Source: Kiloniellales bacterium (lineage in GTDB: Bacteria > Pseudomonadota > Alphaproteobacteria > Kiloniellales > JAKSDN01). From it: a stretch of 9,046 nucleotides of DNA. Positions 1 to 6,268 of the stretch are shown here, in pieces; position 1 is the first letter of the stretch; every line of letters starts with the position of its first letter. The notes under the pieces were generated by a model. It had not been told where the DNA came from and did no database searches. It saw only the letters and a program-made list of their open reading frames with translations. The stretch spans positions 1 to 9,046 of the forward strand of contig JAKSDN010001007.1 of assembly GCA_022360075.1 (NCBI GenBank), written 5' to 3'. A program made the translations under genes and the position numbers.

Positions 1-464
1 AGGCGCCCGTCGCGCAGCCGCAGCACCTTCATGGGGTGGAAGATGTGCGGCGCCTCGACCACGCTCACCACGGTCTCAACGTCGCTCTCCCGGAACAGCG
101 CGACCGCCGCGTCGATGTGCGCGGCCCGCCGCAGGGGCGAGCTCGGCTGCAACAGCACCAGGGCCTCGATCTTCTCCCCGTGTTGCTGCAGCCAGGTCAG
201 GGCGTGTTGCATGACCGGCGCCATCGGCACGGCATCGCCCGCGATCTCGCGCGGCCGCAGGAAGGGCACCTCCAGCCCCAGACGGCGGCCGGCTTCGGCA
301 ATCTCGGGGTCGTCGGTCGAGAGGATCGCGCGGTCGATCGTCGTGCTGCCGAGCGCCGCTTCGACGGTCCAGGCGAGCAGCGGCTTGCCGCCGCAGGGCG
401 CCAGGTGCTTTCGCGGACCCCGCTTAGAGCCGCCACGCGCCGGCACCAGGGCGACGACGCTCAC
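1..464 (-). CDS. CMP-nonulosonate (acylneuraminate) cytidylyltransferase, 3' end cut off by window
   Basis: The enzyme activates a nine-carbon keto sugar acid (sialic, legionaminic or pseudaminic acid) with CTP to give CMP-sugar and pyrophosphate in the cytoplasm. The 154 visible residues begin VALVPARGGSKRGPRKH (residues 4-20), the nucleotide-binding loop of the NeuA/PseF/LegF family. LSTDDPEIA (49-57) and LLQPSSPLR (104-112) match the next two conserved blocks. The family is usually about 230 residues, so roughly a third is missing beyond base 1. The GTG start at 464 overlaps the TGA of the upstream gene (GTGA) and is preceded by AAGGGGG at a 5-nt spacing. One departure from the family: the loop normally ends in K-N, but here it ends K-H (His20). 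The sugar substrate cannot be told from this part. The family call is firm; NeuA, PseF or LegF is not decided. Confidence 0.93.
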   Translation of the reverse strand, partial: MSVVALVPARGGSKRGPRKHLAPCGGKPLLAWTVEAALGSTTIDRAILSTDDPEIAEAGRRLGLEVPFLRPREIAGDAVPMAPVMQHALTWLQQHGEKIEALVLLQPSSPLRRAAHIDAAVALFRESDVETVVSVVEAPHIFHPMKVLRLRDGR

Positions 465-2230
465 GCGAGCCCCCTTGCGGCGGCCCGGCTCGGTTCTGAT
501 CGGCCGAGGATCACATCGGCCAGCGCCGCCACGCCCGGCGTGGACTCCGGCCAGACGTGGTCGGCGATTTCCTCGTCGGTGAGCGGCTGGCCGGCATGGG
601 CGTCGAGGATGGCGCCGATCATTGGGCGCAGCTCGCTCGCCTCGGCCACGGCATAGACCGCGGAGCGGCTGTTCGCGCTGGGCGGCGTAGTGCGCGCCGG
701 CAGATGCAGGTAGCGCTTGGTCGGCCCCCAAAGCAGCACCGGGGTGCGGCGCAGGATGGCTTCCTCGATGGTCGTGGAGGAGAAGCTGATCAGCAGATCG
801 TTCTCCGCCATGGCCTGCTCGAAGGGCCGCTCGGTCCCGGTGATGCGCAGCCGGTCGGATTCGGTGAAGAAAGCGCGCAGCGTGTCGGGCGCCAGCTCGC
901 GCTTCGGCTTGTTACGAATGGTCAGCTCGACGTTCTCGAGCCCCAGCACGGCCTCGACCGCGCTCTCGATGCTGCCGAGCAGCTCGTTGCTGGTTTCCAT
1001 CACCCAGGGCACGAAGTAGGCGTATTCGCTGTAGTTGCCGGCATAGAGGACGCGCCGCGGCCGGCCGGCCGCCCCCACGCCGTTGACGGCAACCGGCGCG
1101 ATGCGCAGCGGCCGGATCCGCTCGGCGATCTCCGGGTCGTAGACCCGGCGCGCCATTGCGGCGATGTGGGGCGACCACATGGCGTGGTGATCGCTCAAGC
1201 CCTGGGGCATGCGCACGCGGAAGAGCTCTTCCAGAACCTCCCGTGCGATCGCCGAGTCGCTGACCGGGAGGGAGTTGTAGTTGACCGCGAAGCGCGGCAC
1301 GCCGCAGGCGCCGGCCGCATCGGCGATCGCCGCGAACTGTCCGCTGTCCTGGCGCGTGACGTAGCCGCGCGGACGCAGGGCGCCGATGGCGCGCTTGCCG
1401 TCCTCGAACAAGCCTTCTGCGTTGCCCGCCTGATGACGCAGGTGGGCTCTCATGGCTTCGGTGAGCCCGGCGGCCAGCACCGGGTCGCCGATCGCCTCCA
1501 TCGCCGCGTTCAAGACCGCATGGGCTCCCTCGTCTTCATCGCCGAGGACGGCGAGCCTGACGGCGCGCTTCTTGGAGAGGCCGTCGCGCAGCGTTTGCAG
1601 GAGGTTCCGATACTCCCAGAGGCCCTGGCCCATGATTCTGAAGACCAGGATGCGCCAGGCCGGATCGCGCTCCAGGATGCGGTCATGCAGGCCGAAGATC
1701 AGGTCCTGGTTCCGTGACAGGACCCAAGGCCCGCGGCGGCGCAGGATCGCCGTCACGGCGCGTCTGAGCAGCGCGAAGAGGAACGGCAGAGGCGGCCGGC
1801 GGCTGTAGCCGCGCTCGGGCCCGAGGTGGTCGGCGAGCCGGGCGAGTACCTCTTCGCGGTCGCCGCTCTCCAGCCAGCCCTGCGCGGCCGGAATGAGCCA
1901 GGGACCGCCGCCCCTCAGCGTCTCCCAAATCCGCGAGACGAGATAGGCGTGGAGCAGAAAGGTGAAGCGCAGTCCGTGGAGCGTGCCGGCGCGCAGGCGC
2001 CGGCTCGCGGTCAGCGAGTCGTTGAAACGCCGGAAGGCGCGGTGAGCGCGCGCCAGGACCCGCGCGTGGGCGTAGTCGGATAGCGGCTCGTCGATCACCA
2101 GGCGGCGGCTGTCCTCGCTCAACGCGGCGCGGGCGACGGGCGAAAGCGCGATGATCCGCGCCGCCGCCGGCCGCTCCCGCTCGAAGCGGCGCGCCTCTTC
2201 GGCCGTCAGGAGGATGGCGGTCGCGTTCAC
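461..2230 (-). CDS. Uncharacterised surface-carbohydrate protein with GT-B-like C-terminal half (putative glycosyltransferase)
   Basis: No named family is recognised with certainty. Positions below count from the TTG start at 2236 (591 aa). The first ~220 residues are Arg- and Leu-rich with no clear motif. Residues ~285-320 (RQDSGQFAAIADAAGACGVP, then FAVNYNSLP) look like the end of a Rossmann-type domain. Residues 394-512 resemble the second domain of GT-B enzymes: a strand VLYAGNY (396-402), ELTIRNKPKRE (437-447), then DLLISFSSTTIEEA (480-493) and TPVLLWG (498-504). That Ser-Ser-Thr-Thr...Glu-Ala pattern occurs in capsule and CDP-glycerol-type transferases. No signal peptide or membrane segment is obvious. 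GTG at 2230 is preferred because AGAG lies 8 nt upstream; TTG at 2236 is the alternative. The gene overlaps the cytidylyltransferase by 4 nt, so it may use or recognise the nonulosonate product. That role is inference. Confidence 0.85.
   Translation of the reverse strand: MNATAILLTAEEARRFERERPAAARIIALSPVARAALSEDSRRLVIDEPLSDYAHARVLARAHRAFRRFNDSLTASRRLRAGTLHGLRFTFLLHAYLVSRIWETLRGGGPWLIPAAQGWLESGDREEVLARLADHLGPERGYSRRPPLPFLFALLRRAVTAILRRRGPWVLSRNQDLIFGLHDRILERDPAWRILVFRIMGQGLWEYRNLLQTLRDGLSKKRAVRLAVLGDEDEGAHAVLNAAMEAIGDPVLAAGLTEAMRAHLRHQAGNAEGLFEDGKRAIGALRPRGYVTRQDSGQFAAIADAAGACGVPRFAVNYNSLPVSDSAIAREVLEELFRVRMPQGLSDHHAMWSPHIAAMARRVYDPEIAERIRPLRIAPVAVNGVGAAGRPRRVLYAGNYSEYAYFVPWVMETSNELLGSIESAVEAVLGLENVELTIRNKPKRELAPDTLRAFFTESDRLRITGTERPFEQAMAENDLLISFSSTTIEEAILRRTPVLLWGPTKRYLHLPARTTPPSANSRSAVYAVAEASELRPMIGAILDAHAGQPLTDEEIADHVWPESTPGVAALADVILGRSEPSRAAARGLA
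470..476 (-). promoter_or_regulatory. Ribosome binding site for the cytidylyltransferase
   Basis: AAGGGGG on the minus strand lies 5 nt before GTG 464. It supports that start over any later one and sits inside the last codons of the preceding gene, consistent with coupled translation through the GTGA overlap. Confidence 0.6.
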
Positions 2231-2279
2231 GTTCAAAGCTCTGCGGATCCGATTTGGGCGTCGGTGCCGGACAGGCGGG

Positions 2280-2963
2280 TCACTGGTCGCAATGCATCAT
2301 GGCGTCGCGCTCGGCGAACCAGTCTTGGGCGTAGTCGCAGCCGATGTACTTCTCGAAGTAGGGGCCGCCGATCGTGTAGTGCAGGACTGCCCGGTCCGCC
2401 TCGTGCGAATTCACGTCGACCAGGTGGTTCCAGCGCTGCGGCAGCGCGCCGATCAGCTCTTCGCTCTCCAGCCACTCGAAGCGGTGGAGCTGCAAGCCCG
2501 TGGCCTCGTTCACGTAGTCGGGTGTGAGCGCGGTGCACTTGGCGTTGTTGAACAGCATCACGCTCGACCAGTTCTTTTTCTCGTACTTGGTCTGGGTCTG
2601 GTTCAGGAACTTCACGTCTTCCTTGGGCACATGGTCGTGCTTGACGCACATGACGGCGTAGCGGTCGTCGCGTATCGCCCAGAGATTGGCGATGTCGTCC
2701 AGCATGACCATGTCGCAGTCCATGAACAGCGACCATCCCTGGTAGTTCGAAAGATAGGGCGTCAGGAAGCGCGAGAAGGAGAAGTCCGTCGACTGTAGCG
2801 GATGGCGCTCGCGGGTCATCAGGCCGTCGAGCTGGCTGAGTACCAGAGGGGTGATCGAGACCGGCTTGCTGGCCCGGCGGTGAATGGAATGGGCCAGAAC
2901 GCTGAAGGCCACGGCCTCGCGCGGGTCGTAGCCGATGTAGACGTTGATCACCTGGGCAGTCAT
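2280..2963 (-). CDS. Small GT8-like (GT-A fold) glycosyltransferase
   Basis: This is probably a retaining nucleotide-sugar glycosyltransferase that adds one sugar to the glycan at the cytoplasmic face. The 227-residue protein opens with a strand INVYIGYDPRE (6-16), like the first strand of GT8 enzymes. FMDCDMVML (80-88) contains the Asp-x-Asp metal and nucleotide-sugar site (D82, D84). NWSSVMLFN (131-139) matches the GT8 block that usually reads FNxGVMLxN. LHYTIGGPYF (194-203) places His195 like the late metal-binding His of GT8. It is shorter than typical GT8 proteins (about 270-330 aa) and lacks a C-terminal extension. ATG 2963 has no good Shine-Dalgarno; only GAGA about 12 nt upstream is seen. 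It is the first gene after the 287-bp intergenic region holding the candidate promoter. Donor and acceptor are unknown. Confidence 0.86.
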   Translation of the reverse strand: MTAQVINVYIGYDPREAVAFSVLAHSIHRRASKPVSITPLVLSQLDGLMTRERHPLQSTDFSFSRFLTPYLSNYQGWSLFMDCDMVMLDDIANLWAIRDDRYAVMCVKHDHVPKEDVKFLNQTQTKYEKKNWSSVMLFNNAKCTALTPDYVNEATGLQLHRFEWLESEELIGALPQRWNHLVDVNSHEADRAVLHYTIGGPYFEKYIGCDYAQDWFAERDAMMHCDQ

Positions 2964-3039
2964 GGGTGCGTCGATCTCGCGATTGTTGCTAGGCGGTTCA
3001 CGCGCTCGGCCGTCAGGCGCCTCGGCGGGGCCTCGATCC

Positions 3040-3090
3040 TGGCGGGCCGGCAGATAGTGCGGACAAGGGGAACGACAGGGAGGCCCGCCA
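3040..3090 (-). other. Leader inverted repeat 2, 9-bp perfect arms
   Basis: TGGCGGGCC (3090-3082) and GGCCCGCCA (3048-3040), read on the minus strand, are perfect reverse complements separated by 33 nt. In RNA they could form a GC-only stem, capped by one A-U or T-A pair, holding a large pyrimidine-rich loop. It lies between hairpin 1 and the GT8-like start. In DNA this GC-rich, 9-bp arms spaced 33 nt apart could arise by chance, so the functional claim is modest. Confidence 0.35.
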
Positions 3091-3099
3091 TGCTACCGC

Positions 3100-3130
3100 A
3101 CAGCGGGTGACGGCCATGGTCATCCGCTGT
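3100..3130 (-). other. Leader hairpin 1 downstream of the candidate promoter
   Basis: On the minus strand ACAGCGG (3130-3124) pairs with CCGCTGT (3106-3100). Inside, TGAC (3122-3119) pairs with GTCA (3111-3108), with one A-C mismatch between the stems and a loop of about 7 nt. This 11-bp two-part stem would form about 20 nt after the expected transcription start. No U-tract follows, so it is not an intrinsic terminator. It may stabilise or regulate the leader, or act as an extra protein site in DNA. Confidence 0.45.
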
Positions 3131-3155
3131 AGGGCCCCGAAGGCCGGCCGATGCG

Positions 3156-3186
3156 ATAATGTTCACGTCGTGAACGCAACTGTCAA
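3156..3186 (-). promoter_or_regulatory. Candidate sigma-70 type promoter for the 2963-to-1 gene block
   Basis: On the minus strand a perfect TTGACA (3186-3181, within CTTGACA) is followed after 19 bp by CATTAT (3161-3156), four of six matches to TATAAT. At the usual 17-bp spacing the hexamer would be AACATT, three of six, so the -10 is the weak part. The surroundings (3151-3220) are clearly more AT-rich than the coding DNA on either side. Transcription would start near 3148, leaving a leader of about 185 nt before the GT8-like gene. No other gap in the window could hold a promoter of this kind. Confidence 0.5.
3161..3175. promoter_or_regulatory. Perfect 15-bp palindrome, candidate operator
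   Basis: GTTCACGTCGTGAAC on the plus strand is a perfect inverted repeat with 7-bp arms around a single central base (3168). It fills most of the spacer between the -35 and -10 elements and touches the first base of the -10. This position suits a dimeric repressor blocking RNA polymerase. It does not match the alphaproteobacterial LexA direct repeat or other boxes I can name with confidence. No regulator gene lies in the window. Confidence 0.5.
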
Positions 3187-3232
3187 GCACACTGTTATCG
3201 GAATGATTTCAGGCGATTAGACGCAAGCGCCA

Positions 3233-3254
3233 GCGGCCTTCAGGCGGCCTTCAG
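3233..3254. repeat. Two tandem copies of an 11-bp unit at the end of the ABC gene
   Basis: GCGGCCTTCAG occurs twice back to back (3233-3243 and 3244-3254). The second copy includes the TGA stop of the ABC transporter gene (minus strand, 3253-3251). One unit duplicated by slippage would explain it. No stem followed by a T-run is seen here, so it does not look like an intrinsic terminator. Confidence 0.6.
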
Positions 3255-5089
3255 GAGGTCCGCTCCAGGCCCATCGCCGTGGCCCCGGAGACCTCGTTTT
3301 CCAAGGCCACGCGGCCGCTCGTGACCTGACGCGCGCGGCCGTCGTCGAGGGCGTAGACCACGTCGGCGATCTCCTTGATCGCGGGGCGGTGCGTGATGGC
3401 GACGATGGTCACTCCCGGGGTCAGACGCTCGAGCGTGTCGTAGAAGGCGCGCTCCGTCTCGCTGTCCAGGGCGGAGGTCGCCTCGTCGAGCAAAAGCAGC
3501 TTCGGCTTGTGCACCAGGGCGCGGGCGATCGCCAGGCGCTGGCGCTGACCGCCGGAGATCTTCAGGCCTCGCTCGCCGACGACCTCATGCAGGCCCTTTG
3601 GCATGGCCGCGACGAAATCCCAGGCCCCGGCGTCGCGCAGGGCGCGCTCCACGTCGGCCTCGGAGATCGAGGCGTCGGCAAGCGTCAGGTTCTCCATGAT
3701 CGTCGCGTGGAACAGCGTTGTGTCCTGCGGGACGTAGCCCAGGAGCCGGCGCCAGGCCAGCCGGTCGCGCCGGCGCAGATCCTCGCCGTCGACGCGGATG
3801 CTGCCCGCCGTCGGCTCGAGCAGGCCGACCAATAGGTCGAGGAAGGTCGACTTGCCGGCGCCCGAAGGGCCCAGGATCGCGGTCACTTCCCCGGCCTTGA
3901 TCGTCAGCGACAGCTCCTTCAGCACCGACTTTTCGTCGTAGGTGAAACCGACGTCGCGGAACTCGACGGTCGAGGCGAAATCCGCTTGCGCGTCGGGCCG
4001 TTCCTCGGCGACCGCCTCGGCCTGCTCGCGGATCGAGGCGAGCTTGCTGGTGAAGGCGAAGAAGGGCGCTTCGACCCGGGCGAGCTTCTTCAGGGCCTGC
4101 AGCAGGCCGCTGATCCGTCCGACCGTCCGGGCAAAGAGCGCGACCATGATCAGCAGCGAGGTGGTCTCGAAGCTGAAGTACTGGATGGCGACGAAGACTC
4201 CGACCGCCACGAAAATGGCGGCGAAGGGCTCCTGCAGGTTGTCCACGCTGGTCGACGCGAAGTTGAGCTTGCGCTGGGTCGCCAGCAGCTGGCGGGTCTC
4301 CTGCTCGAGGAAGGGCGCGATCTGGTCTTCCCGGCCCATGGCCTTCAGCGGCTTGAGGCTGAGGAAGAAGTCGACGATCCGGCTGGTGTAGGTGCGATTG
4401 AGCTCGGTCATGCGCGCGCCCTGACGCCGGGTCATCTCGACGAAGACGCGCAGCGCCAGCATGATGACGAGGCCGCCCAGAATGCCCGCGAGCGTGAGCT
4501 TCCAGGAGATCAGCAGCGCGGTGCCGAGATAGATCAGAAGCTGGATCGCGTAGCTCGCCAGCAGCATCAGCCCGCGGGCGGCGGCGGAGGCGCTCTCGGC
4601 CTCCTGCAGGATGGAGTTGGTGATCCGCCCGATCGGCTCGCCCGTGAAGAACTGCCATCTCACCCGCATCAGGGCGCGCAGGATCAGCAGGCGGAAGTCC
4701 TTGGTGATGCGGGCCGAGGTGTTGGCGATGTAAAGGTTGGCGCTCAGCATGAACAGGCTCTTGGCCGTCACCAAGCCCACGATCAGCGCCAGCACCGTAC
4801 CGAGCGTCATTTCCAGCCCGAGGAAATCCATCGCCTCGCGGTAGACCTCGGTGATCCGGTTGGTCGATTCCGGGTCGCCGACCAGGATGTCGAGCAGCGG
4901 CAGCAGCGCCAGGATGCCGATGCCCTCGAGCATGCCCCCGATCAGCAGCAGGAAGGTCGCCAGGAAGAGATCGCGCGGGTACCAGCGCAGGAAGCTGCGC
5001 GCGACCTCGACCAGCGTCTCGATCAGCGAGCGGTCTTTCCTCTGCTGCCATGCCTCTTCCTGCGAGGGCGGTGCCGGTATGGCGGTCAT
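3251..5089 (-). CDS. ABC transporter, fused membrane and ATPase domains (MsbA/PglK-like flippase or exporter)
   Basis: This is a 612-residue type IV half-transporter, expected to work as a homodimer in the inner membrane. Hydrophobic segments lie near 41-70, 96-120, 173-194, 197-215, 287-303 and 309-320, fitting six helices. The ATPase domain starts near 373. It carries Walker A GPSGAGKST (407-415), Q-loop VPQDT (453-457), signature SGGQRQR (512-518), Walker B LLLLDEATSALD (531-542) with catalytic Glu536, and switch His567. All motifs are intact, so it should be active. ATG 5089 overlaps the TGA of the upstream GT4 gene (ATGA), implying translational coupling. Its place among glycosyltransferases, with no Wzx-like protein in view, suggests it flips a lipid-linked oligosaccharide, as PglK does. 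MsbA-type lipid export or peptide export cannot be excluded from sequence alone. Confidence 0.95.
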   Translation of the reverse strand: MTAIPAPPSQEEAWQQRKDRSLIETLVEVARSFLRWYPRDLFLATFLLLIGGMLEGIGILALLPLLDILVGDPESTNRITEVYREAMDFLGLEMTLGTVLALIVGLVTAKSLFMLSANLYIANTSARITKDFRLLILRALMRVRWQFFTGEPIGRITNSILQEAESASAAARGLMLLASYAIQLLIYLGTALLISWKLTLAGILGGLVIMLALRVFVEMTRRQGARMTELNRTYTSRIVDFFLSLKPLKAMGREDQIAPFLEQETRQLLATQRKLNFASTSVDNLQEPFAAIFVAVGVFVAIQYFSFETTSLLIMVALFARTVGRISGLLQALKKLARVEAPFFAFTSKLASIREQAEAVAEERPDAQADFASTVEFRDVGFTYDEKSVLKELSLTIKAGEVTAILGPSGAGKSTFLDLLVGLLEPTAGSIRVDGEDLRRRDRLAWRRLLGYVPQDTTLFHATIMENLTLADASISEADVERALRDAGAWDFVAAMPKGLHEVVGERGLKISGGQRQRLAIARALVHKPKLLLLDEATSALDSETERAFYDTLERLTPGVTIVAITHRPAIKEIADVVYALDDGRARQVTSGRVALENEVSGATAMGLERTS

Positions 5090-6255
5090 GATTTGGCTCG
5101 CTGTGACGCCGGGCCGTTCAGGCCGGCTTGGACGATGGGCTGCGCAGCCGGCGCGCTCTCCTGCCGCTCTTTCAGGATGGCATTCCAGGCCGGCATCGCG
5201 CGCTCGAGCTTGCAGGCTTCGACCCGGGCGCGGCCGGCCTGGCCCAGGCGGCGCCGCAAGGCCTCGTCCTGCGCCAGGCGATCGATGGCCCGGCCGAGCG
5301 CATCCGGGTTTTCGGCCGGCACGACCAGCCCGCTCACCTCGGCCTCGACATAGTCCAGGGCGCCGCCGCAGGCCTCGGTGACGATGGCCGGCAGGCCCAT
5401 GGCCATGGCCTCCAGCAAGGCATTCGGAGTGCCCTCGTGGCGCGAGGCCAGGACAAAGACCGCTGCCGCGGCGTAGTGGTCGAAAGGCCGCGCGCTACGG
5501 CCGCGCCACTCGACTTGTCCGGCGATGCCCAGCGCCTCGGCTTGCGCGGCCAGGGCCTCGGCAAGCGGACCCTCGCCGAGGGCGGCGAGCCGCCAGCCCG
5601 TCTGTCGCGCCTGTGTGCTGGCAAAGGCGCGGAGCAGCAGGTCGTAGCCCTTCTGCCGGGCCAGGCGGCCGACCGTCAGGATCGTCGGCGCCTGCGCCGG
5701 CACCGGGACAATCTCCTCCGGCAGGACCAAGAGGTTCGGCACCACCGCCAGCTTGGACCGTGGCACGTAGGCGCGCATGGCTTCGAGGGCACCCTTGCTG
5801 TTGGCCGTCACCAGGTCGGCGTGGCGATAGACTCGTCGGCGCAACCAGTCCCAAACCCGTCCCAGCGACTGACGCGCCGGGTCGTTGCGCTCCGAGACGA
5901 TGACCCGCTTGCCCAGGCCGACGGCGGCCAGGACGGTGAGGATGTTGGTGGTGCCGACGAAAGCGATCGCCGTTTGCGCCGGGCATTGCCGGATCGCCCG
6001 GCGCAGGGCCCGCAGCCGCGCGACGTTGGACGCCATAGCGCCTGCAAGGCTCCGGCTTTCGCCGAGGACGCCGAGAGCCCGTCGAGCGACTTGGCGGTCC
6101 AAGGGCCAGAAGTCCCGCTCGCCGCCGTCCAGAGTGATCACCGTGACCGTGCGCCCGGACTCGGCCCAGGCCGCCGCGAGCTGGCAGACGACGCGCTGCG
6201 CGCCGCCGGGGCCGAGATCGGCGATGACCAGAGCGACCGGTTCGGGCGCCGTCAT
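5086..6255 (-). CDS. GT4 family glycosyltransferase
   Basis: This is a retaining GT-B glycosyltransferase that moves a sugar from a nucleotide donor to a growing surface glycan. From ATG 6255 the protein has 389 residues. LGPGGAQRVV (14-23) is the N-terminal acceptor-side glycine loop typical of GT4. ILTVGRLARQKGYD (192-205) opens the donor-binding domain. The E-x7-E motif is EGTPNALLE (274-282), followed by CGGALDYVE (296-304) and GLVVP (309-313). The reading frame stays open upstream to 6330, but that extra part is Arg/Pro-rich and overlaps the previous gene. ATG 6255 is preferred over ATG 6261 because AGAGG lies 9 nt before the former but only 3 nt before the latter. The gap to the preceding gene is 13 nt, and its stop overlaps the ABC gene start. 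Sugar specificity cannot be read from the sequence. Confidence 0.93.
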   Translation of the reverse strand: MTAPEPVALVIADLGPGGAQRVVCQLAAAWAESGRTVTVITLDGGERDFWPLDRQVARRALGVLGESRSLAGAMASNVARLRALRRAIRQCPAQTAIAFVGTTNILTVLAAVGLGKRVIVSERNDPARQSLGRVWDWLRRRVYRHADLVTANSKGALEAMRAYVPRSKLAVVPNLLVLPEEIVPVPAQAPTILTVGRLARQKGYDLLLRAFASTQARQTGWRLAALGEGPLAEALAAQAEALGIAGQVEWRGRSARPFDHYAAAAVFVLASRHEGTPNALLEAMAMGLPAIVTEACGGALDYVEAEVSGLVVPAENPDALGRAIDRLAQDEALRRRLGQAGRARVEACKLERAMPAWNAILKERQESAPAAQPIVQAGLNGPASQRAKS

Positions 6256-6268
6256 GGACATGCGCCTC

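Noticed and set aside
557..1717. Open frame of 386 codons on the plus strand
   Set aside because: It is antisense to the GT-B-like gene, with repetitive Asp/Arg/Gly/Val composition and no motifs. The minus-strand frame has a GT-B-like layout and fits the overlap with its neighbour.
3161..3175. Palindrome as a LexA box
   Set aside because: Alphaproteobacterial LexA sites are direct repeats (GTTC-N7-GTTC type); here the halves are inverted, and the neighbouring genes are not SOS genes.
3221..3260. Possible intrinsic terminator after the ABC gene
   Set aside because: Short GGCC-type self-complementary pieces exist because of the tandem repeat, but there is no stable stem followed by a run of T on the minus strand.
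3585..5051. Open frame of 488 codons on the minus strand, second frame inside the ABC gene
   Set aside because: The product is Arg/Ala/Gly/Pro-rich with no hydrophobic segments or motifs; it is a frame shadow of the ABC transporter.
3986..5353. Long open frame of 455 codons on the plus strand, antisense to the ABC transporter
   Set aside because: Its product is low-complexity, rich in Gln, Asp, Arg and Gly, as expected from the antisense of a GC-rich gene. The opposite strand encodes an intact ABC protein with all motifs.
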